Both the position numbers and the translations under genes were made by a program. This document shows, piece by piece, positions 5,114 to 10,151 of a stretch of DNA of 10,151 bases; the first letter of the stretch is position 1, and the number at the start of each line of letters is the position of its first letter. The notes beneath the pieces were generated by a model. That model was given only the letters and a program-made list of their open reading frames with translations. It searched no databases and had not been told where the DNA came from. The stretch comes from ZLKRG08 sp046094385 (lineage in GTDB: Bacteria; Actinomycetota; Actinomycetes; Nanopelagicales; Nanopelagicaceae): the NCBI GenBank assembly GCA_046094385.1, contig JBJTHJ010000018.1, positions 1 to 10,151 on the forward strand. The letters run 5' to 3'.

Positions 5114-7473
5114 CACCTGCAGAGCGCTATGCGGCCAGCAAAGCTAAAAATAGACATTCCCACTCGATGGCATTTTTTGAGAGTTTTGATTTTGAATTGG
5201 ATGAATTCCAGATCGCAGGTTGCTATGCCATCGAGGATGGAAAAGGAGTGCTAGTTGCCGCACCTACGGGGGCTGGTAAGACTATAGTTGGAGAATTTGC
5301 TGCGTACCTTGCGCTTACCAAGGGGAAAAAATGTTTCTACACCACTCCGATAAAGGCGCTTTCCAATCAAAAGTACCAGGAGTTCGCAGCTAGATTCGGC
5401 GAAGCAAACGTGGGGCTACTGACAGGCGATAACAATATCAACGCTGATGCGGAAATCTTAGTGATGACTACTGAAGTATTGCGAAATATGCTTTATACAA
5501 ATTCATCTTCCTTGATAAACCTGGGATTTGTGGTCATGGATGAAGTTCACTATTTAGCGGATAAGTTTCGTGGCGCAGTCTGGGAAGAGGTATTGATCCA
5601 TCTGATGGAGAGCGTTCAAGTTATCTCTTTATCTGCAACAGTATCCAATGCTGAGGAATTTGGTGAGTGGTTACAAGAGGTTCGAGGCGAGACCAAAGTG
5701 ATTGTCACTGAAGATCGACCAGTGCCGCTTTACCAACATGTTCTTATAGGAAATCGTTTGATTGATCTCTTCAATGAAGATGGAAGTGTAAATCAAGCTC
5801 TCTTTAGGAGTGAGAAGGAGGCGCTAAGGCGGATTAGAACGCCCGCTCGGCGCTCCACTAGAGATTCAAGAGTGGATGATCAAAATCGCCTTACCCGGGC
5901 GGAGGTGATTGAGAAATTAAATTCCTATCAAATGTTGCCGGTAATTACCTTCATCTTCTCAAGACAAGGATGTGATTCTGCAGTTAAGCAATGTTTAGCA
6001 GCAAATTTACGACTCACCTCAACCGAGGAGAGGGCAGAGATAAACAATATTGCCAAACGTTATACCGAATCATTAAGTTCAGAGGACCTGGAGCTTCTTG
6101 GGTATGGGCAATGGTTAAGCGCTCTAGAACGTGGAATCTCTGCCCACCATGCAGGTTTACTGCCACTCTTTAAATCATGCGTTGAGGAGTTATTTCAAAG
6201 AGGTTTATTGAAGGCGATTTTCGCCACTGAAACTTTGGCGCTAGGCATAAATATGCCAGCTCGCACAGTTTTTCTAGAGAAGCTTGGTAAATGGAATGGC
6301 GAGAACCACGTTCCGATCACTCCCGGCGAATACACCCAGCTAACCGGACGTGCCGGCAGGAGAGGGATCGATATCGAGGGAAATGCCGTGATTCAATGGT
6401 CGCCTTCGGTTGATTCAGCATCAGCTGCGGGCTTAGCAGCCACTCGCACCTACCCACTTCGAAGCTCTTTCTCTCCAACCTACAACATGGCTATAAACCT
6501 ATTGGAACGTTATGGTCGAGATCGCGCTAGAAATTCTTTGAAATCCTCCTTCGCACAGTTCCAAGCAGATCGGGCTGTAGTTGGTCTAGATAGACAGATT
6601 CGAAGAAATCAAGAGGCAGTCGCAGAGTACAAGACCGATGACCTCTGTCATCTAGGTAAATTCTCAGAGTATGCAAAATTCAGACGTGAGATTAAACAAG
6701 CCGAAGCATTGTTATCTAAACGAAATCGTATAGATAATCGGCAGAGAGCGCACCTAGAGCAAGAGTTAGCCAACTACCGCAAATCTCTTAGACAACATCC
6801 ATGTCATGGTTGCAATGATCGCGAAGCGCATGCTCGAATAGCAGAACGCGCAGATCGCTTAATCCGTGAGAATGAGGGTCTGATTAGTCGAGTTGAATCC
6901 AGAACCAACGTAATCGCTAAGACTTTCGATCGAATCATCGAAGTTCTCAACTTTCTTGGATATCTCGAAGGAGACGAGGTGACGCCATCGGGAAGGATGC
7001 TCTCAAAAATCTACGCAGAATCAGACCTTTCAATTGCGGAAACCATCAAATCAGGCGTACTGGAAAAATTATCAGATATCGAGATCGCAAGCGTTCTCTC
7101 CATATTTCTCTTTGAATCTCGCAAACCGGAAGCGCCAAAAATTCCCACTAGCTCGGTCCAAGATGCGCTCTCTCAAGTAGTTTCAATTTGGTCAAAATTG
7201 CATAACCTAGAGAGTGAATACAACTTGAAAACTCAGCGTGAGCCAGATTTTGGTTTTTGCTGGATAGCACATCGCTGGGGAAGCGGTCATGGTTTAAACT
7301 CAGTGCTTCGCAACACCGATCTTTCTGTAGGTGATTTTGTAAGAGCTATGAAGCAATTGATCGATTTACTCAATCAGGTGTCTATAGCAGAACCAACGCT
7401 ACGAGATAAATGCGTCTCTGCTATTAAGAAAGTGGATAGAGGAGTGGTGGTCTATCTGGGAGGATTAGCATGA
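5101..7473 (+). CDS. helY: Ski2-like DEVH-box RNA/DNA helicase HelY
   Basis: Superfamily 2 helicase of the Ski2/Mtr4 group, an ATP-driven unwinding enzyme; its cellular role in actinobacteria is not settled, with RNA processing or decay the usual guess. Across 790 residues the motifs appear in order: Q-like FELDEFQ (31-37), Walker A APTGAGKT (54-61), TTPIKALSNQK (81-91), DEVH (147-150), SATVSN (178-183), SAHHAGLLP (347-355), FATETLALGINMPART (374-389) and QLTGRAGRRG (413-422). A coiled-coil/arch-like insert (about 490-610) contains the actinobacterial HelY signature HPCHGCNDREAHAR (566-579), and a C-terminal DSHCT domain runs to the end (about 630-790). The mycobacterial protein is about 906 residues; since both ends are intact here, the shortening is internal. 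The gene overlaps the lipid kinase by 13 bp and the exonuclease by 4 bp (ATGA). Confidence 0.96.
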   Translation: MEALTPAERYAASKAKNRHSHSMAFFESFDFELDEFQIAGCYAIEDGKGVLVAAPTGAGKTIVGEFAAYLALTKGKKCFYTTPIKALSNQKYQEFAARFGEANVGLLTGDNNINADAEILVMTTEVLRNMLYTNSSSLINLGFVVMDEVHYLADKFRGAVWEEVLIHLMESVQVISLSATVSNAEEFGEWLQEVRGETKVIVTEDRPVPLYQHVLIGNRLIDLFNEDGSVNQALFRSEKEALRRIRTPARRSTRDSRVDDQNRLTRAEVIEKLNSYQMLPVITFIFSRQGCDSAVKQCLAANLRLTSTEERAEINNIAKRYTESLSSEDLELLGYGQWLSALERGISAHHAGLLPLFKSCVEELFQRGLLKAIFATETLALGINMPARTVFLEKLGKWNGENHVPITPGEYTQLTGRAGRRGIDIEGNAVIQWSPSVDSASAAGLAATRTYPLRSSFSPTYNMAINLLERYGRDRARNSLKSSFAQFQADRAVVGLDRQIRRNQEAVAEYKTDDLCHLGKFSEYAKFRREIKQAEALLSKRNRIDNRQRAHLEQELANYRKSLRQHPCHGCNDREAHARIAERADRLIRENEGLISRVESRTNVIAKTFDRIIEVLNFLGYLEGDEVTPSGRMLSKIYAESDLSIAETIKSGVLEKLSDIEIASVLSIFLFESRKPEAPKIPTSSVQDALSQVVSIWSKLHNLESEYNLKTQREPDFGFCWIAHRWGSGHGLNSVLRNTDLSVGDFVRAMKQLIDLLNQVSIAEPTLRDKCVSAIKKVDRGVVVYLGGLA
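7459..7463 (+). promoter_or_regulatory. Strong ribosome binding site of the 5'-3' exonuclease gene
   Basis: GGAGG, a full core Shine-Dalgarno sequence, lies 6 bases before the ATG at 7470, inside the last codons of helY. It is the best ribosome binding site I found in the run and fixes the start that overlaps the helY stop as ATGA. Confidence 0.75.
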
Positions 7474-8375
7474 GTTTGATGTTGCTAGATAGCGGTTCGC
7501 TCTGGTACCGCGCATTTTATGGAATGCCTGATTCGTTACTTTCACCAGATGGCGCACCAGTCAACGCCATTCGTGGTTACTTAGATATGACCGCAAGATT
7601 GATCACCATGTACAGACCAACTCGCTTAGTTGCGTGTTTGGATGGAGACTGGAGACCATATTGGAGAGTTGACTTATATCCGGATTACAAAGCGAATAGA
7701 TTGGAAGAGGACGGAGATGAAGCGGAGCCAGATTTACTAACACCTCAAATCCCAATCCTCTTAGATGTAATAGAAGCTTTTGGGATTCCAATAGTTGGAG
7801 CCGATGACTTCGAAGCTGACGATGTGATGGCAACTTATGCCGTTAAAGAACCGGGGCCGATACGAATAGTTACAGGGGACCGAGACCTATTCCAATTAGT
7901 TAATGATGAAACTGATGTTCAAGTTATCTATTTGGCTAAGGGCATTTCGCAACATGATTTGGTGAATCGAGATTGGGTAGCTAAGCGTTACGACATTCCT
8001 GGGGATCGTTATGGACTCTTTGCCACTTTCCGAGGCGATCCAAGTGATGGTTTGCCAGGTGTCAAAGGTATCGGTGAAAAAGGAGCCGCGCTGATAGCTA
8101 AGCATTTTAAGGATGCTGATGCCGCAATTGAAGCTGCAAAATCAGGGGATGAAAGATTGACTCCTGCTCTTCGAAAGAAGATCCTCGAAGGTGTTGAATA
8201 TTTATCATTTGCTCCAAAACTAGTTTCGTGCGCTACTGATGTGCCGCTTCCTAATATCGATTTACAAATACCAAAGAGGCCAAAAGATATGTCGCAAATC
8301 CAGGTATTAAAGGATCGTCATAACTTAGGTGCAAGCATTGATCGCATGATCGCTGCATTGAATTGGCAATTATGA
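7470..8375 (+). CDS. 5'-3' exonuclease (FEN / DNA polymerase I N-terminal family)
   Basis: Stand-alone 5'-3' exonuclease related to the N-terminal nuclease domain of DNA polymerase I and to the mycobacterial Rv2090 protein, which lies at the same place after helY. It likely removes RNA primers or 5' flaps during replication and repair. The 301 residues show a PIN-like catalytic domain with Asp7 in LLDSGS, CLDGDWRPYWR (56-66), YPDYKANR (70-77) forming part of the helical arch, the metal-binding cluster DDFEADD (112-118) and TGDRDL (135-140), and the DNA-binding helix-3-turn-helix RGDPSDGLPGVKGIGEKGA (188-206). All expected acidic residues appear present, so it should be active. Length agrees with the family. 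It overlaps helY and the glycosyltransferase by 4 bp each, both as ATGA. Confidence 0.94.
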   Translation: MSLMLLDSGSLWYRAFYGMPDSLLSPDGAPVNAIRGYLDMTARLITMYRPTRLVACLDGDWRPYWRVDLYPDYKANRLEEDGDEAEPDLLTPQIPILLDVIEAFGIPIVGADDFEADDVMATYAVKEPGPIRIVTGDRDLFQLVNDETDVQVIYLAKGISQHDLVNRDWVAKRYDIPGDRYGLFATFRGDPSDGLPGVKGIGEKGAALIAKHFKDADAAIEAAKSGDERLTPALRKKILEGVEYLSFAPKLVSCATDVPLPNIDLQIPKRPKDMSQIQVLKDRHNLGASIDRMIAALNWQL

Positions 8376-9145
8376 ATATCTTGATTGTGATCCCAACATA
8401 TAACGAGCGAGATTCTATTGGAACTTTACTCAAACAGCTTGTTACTATTGATCAAAGTTTGCCGATCAATGTAAATATTTTGATAGTTGATGATGACTCT
8501 CCAGACAAAACAGCCGCATATATAGAGTCATTGGATTTCAAGAACGTCAATATCTTGTCTAGAACCGGTAAATTTGGTCTAGGTTCGGCCTATAAATTTG
8601 CGATAAAAACAGCGTTACAGGAGTACGATTTTGATTATTTGGTCACAATGGATGGAGATGGCTCTCATCAAGTTAAAGATCTGATAATGATGCTAAAGTC
8701 GATCCCAACGGATGCAAGTTTGATTCTGGGTTCACGTTGGATCTCAGGTGGAGGCATCAGAAATTGGAGCAAATTTAGGATTTGGCTATCCAAAGCCGGA
8801 ACTAGATATGCCAGGTTCGCATTGAGACTAAAGATCCATGATTTAACTGGTGGATTTAGAATCTATCCTCGTCGAACGCTCGAAAGAATCAACTTCAACG
8901 AGATCACATCGAATGGATATTGCTACCAAATTGAAATGGCCTTTGCGATCGAACACTTAAATAGAATCCAGATTGGCGCAGGAGATTTCAAAACCATCGA
9001 ACTACCTATAACTTTCATAGAGCGAGTAAATGGCAGCTCTAAAATGAGCTTAAAGATCGTGCTAGAGGCGATCTGGCAAGTTACCAAGATGGGCCTTCGC
9101 CTGCGCCTCCGACCGAACGCCGATAAGTTACATTATGTTAAGTAA
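8372..9145 (+). CDS. Polyprenol-phosphate mannose synthase-like glycosyltransferase (family GT2, DPM1 type)
   Basis: Probably moves mannose from GDP-mannose to a polyprenyl phosphate at the cytoplasmic membrane face, supplying the lipid-linked donor for protein O-mannosylation or cell-envelope mannans. The 257 residues have the DPM1 pattern: VIPTYNERDSI (6-16), VDDDSPDKT (39-47), SRTGKFGLGSAY (63-74), the metal-binding MDGDGSHQ (93-100), GSRWISGG (120-127), DLTGGFRIY (157-165), NGYCYQIEM (181-189) and ERVNGSSKM (217-225). There are no membrane helices after the catalytic domain and no fused acyltransferase, so it resembles only the synthase domain of mycobacterial Ppm1. The ATG at 8372 is favoured over an in-frame TTG at 8363 because it forms an ATGA overlap with the exonuclease stop and matches the family N-terminus. 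A related lipid-glucose synthase cannot be excluded. Last gene of the run. Confidence 0.88.
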   Translation: MNILIVIPTYNERDSIGTLLKQLVTIDQSLPINVNILIVDDDSPDKTAAYIESLDFKNVNILSRTGKFGLGSAYKFAIKTALQEYDFDYLVTMDGDGSHQVKDLIMMLKSIPTDASLILGSRWISGGGIRNWSKFRIWLSKAGTRYARFALRLKIHDLTGGFRIYPRRTLERINFNEITSNGYCYQIEMAFAIEHLNRIQIGAGDFKTIELPITFIERVNGSSKMSLKIVLEAIWQVTKMGLRLRLRPNADKLHYVK

Positions 9146-9157
9146 ACACATGGATGC

Positions 9158-10151
9158 TTAAACAAAGTCGCTAACTGGCGGGCAGGTACAGATCAGGTTC
9201 CTATCCCCATGCGCGCCATCAATGCGCCCCACAGTTGGCCAGTATTTGCCTCTCTTACCCATTAATGGCGAACTTTGACCACCCGGGAATGCTGCAACCT
9301 CGCGGCTATATGGACGGCTCCAATCGGCGCCTAAGAGACTACTTGAGGTATGCGGCGCATGTCGAAGTGCGCTCTGCTCAATTGCCACTTTGCCCTTACG
9401 GACCTCATCAATCTCAACTGCAATCTGCTTCATAGCTGCAATAAATCGATGAATCTCAGTCAAATCCTCGGATTCAGTAGGTTCAACCATAAAAGTTCCT
9501 GGAACTGGAAATGACATCGTCGGCGCATGGAAACCAAAATCCATTAGCCGCTTAGCGACATCATCAACGCTAACTCCGGTCTCTTTGGTAATTTCACGTA
9601 GATCCAAAATGCATTCATGCGCAACTAAGTTATATGCACCTGTGTATAGCACTGTGAAATCGGCATTAAGCGCTTTGGCTATGTAATTAGCTGAAAGTAT
9701 TGCAACTTGAGTTGCGCGAGTTAATCCAGCGCCGCCCATCATTGCAATGTAAGACCAAGAGATTGGCAAGATACTTGCAGAGCCAAATGGCGCTGCAGAT
9801 ATCGGACCAGGACCGGTAGCCGGACCACAGGTTGGATCCAATGGATGATTTGGTAAAAATGGTGCTAAATGACTTCTAGCAATAACTGGACCAACGCCAG
9901 GTCCTCCTCCACCGTGTGGAATTGAGAAAGTTTTATGCAAATTTAGAAGTGAAACAACGCCACCAAATTTACCTGGCTGCGCAGTAACGACTAAGGCATT
10001 TAGGTTTGCACCATCAACATAAACCTGACCACCAGCATCATGTACCAATGCGCAAATCTCTGAAATCGCAGCTTCGAAAACACCATGTGTGGATGGATAA
10101 GTAACCATCAAAGCAGCTAGCGCATCGCGATGCTCCGCAATCTTCGCCTTC
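9158..10151 (-). CDS. gcvP: Glycine dehydrogenase (decarboxylating), P protein, C-terminal part (5' end outside window)
   Basis: PLP-dependent P protein of the glycine cleavage system, which decarboxylates glycine and passes the aminomethyl group to the lipoyl H protein. The frame is open to the right edge, adding KAKIAEHRDALAALMVTYPS upstream of any internal start codon, so the apparent start near 10111 is not real. About 330 C-terminal residues of a usual 950 or so are present. The PLP lysine lies in NLHKTF, codon 9932-9934, followed by the glycine-rich SIPHGGGGPGVGP; VYVDGANLNA, GSASILPISW and the family ending CPPVSDF are also plain. It converges on the glycosyltransferase gene with 12 bases between the stop codons. 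It belongs to one-carbon metabolism and has no evident link to the plus-strand operon. Confidence 0.97.
   Translation of the reverse strand, partial: KAKIAEHRDALAALMVTYPSTHGVFEAAISEICALVHDAGGQVYVDGANLNALVVTAQPGKFGGVVSLLNLHKTFSIPHGGGGPGVGPVIARSHLAPFLPNHPLDPTCGPATGPGPISAAPFGSASILPISWSYIAMMGGAGLTRATQVAILSANYIAKALNADFTVLYTGAYNLVAHECILDLREITKETGVSVDDVAKRLMDFGFHAPTMSFPVPGTFMVEPTESEDLTEIHRFIAAMKQIAVEIDEVRKGKVAIEQSALRHAPHTSSSLLGADWSRPYSREVAAFPGGQSSPLMGKRGKYWPTVGRIDGAHGDRNLICTCPPVSDFV

Noticed and set aside
9137..9163. Imperfect inverted repeat GTTAAG ... CTTAAAC between the convergent stops as a bidirectional terminator
   Set aside because: The arms are only 5-6 bp, AT-rich and separated by a 14-base loop, with no T-tract; too weak to call a terminator.
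10106..10111. gcvP starting near 10111 as a complete short gene
   Set aside because: The frame continues open to the window edge with typical GcvP sequence (KAKIAEHRDALAAL), so the gene is cut by the window rather than truncated.

Overview
The window looks like a chromosomal, non-mobile stretch from a low-GC actinobacterium. Base composition is roughly mid-40s % GC by eye. The gene order trmI - pafB - pafC - tatA - tatC - lipid kinase - helY - 5'-3' exonuclease, with a divergent RecB-type nuclease gene before trmI, closely follows the block that surrounds the Pup-proteasome genes in Mycobacterium, Streptomyces and relatives. A streamlined freshwater lineage (acI / Nanopelagicales type) would fit the modest GC, overlapping genes and almost complete lack of intergenic DNA, but that placement is inference.

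Layout: at 1-628 on the minus strand is the N-terminal part of a RecB-family PD-(D/E)XK nuclease whose 3' end lies outside the window. A 20-bp divergent gap follows, with a possible leaderless promoter. From 649 to 9145 nine plus-strand genes are packed head to tail with overlaps of 4-20 bp or gaps of 4-9 bp: trmI (tRNA m1A58 methyltransferase), pafB and pafC (WYL-domain DNA-damage transcription regulators), tatA and tatC (Sec-independent protein export), a diacylglycerol/lipid kinase, helY (Ski2-like helicase), a 5'-3' exonuclease, and a dolichol-phosphate-mannose-synthase-like glycosyltransferase. Twelve bases later the convergent gcvP (glycine decarboxylase P protein) enters from the right edge, with its C-terminal 330 residues present. 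There is no stretch above 300 bases without a gene, and I saw no RNA gene, mobile element or CRISPR array.

The main point of interest is what is missing. In proteasome-bearing actinobacteria the interval between trmI and pafB holds mpa/arc, dop, pup, prcB, prcA and pafA. Here trmI and pafB overlap by 20 bp, so the whole pupylation/proteasome module is absent from its usual place while the flanks remain in order. PafB and PafC are retained and apparently intact, which fits their proteasome-independent role in the DNA-damage response. I see no wholly new system. The window is best read as a conserved housekeeping operon with a clean loss, or original absence, of the Pup-proteasome segment.
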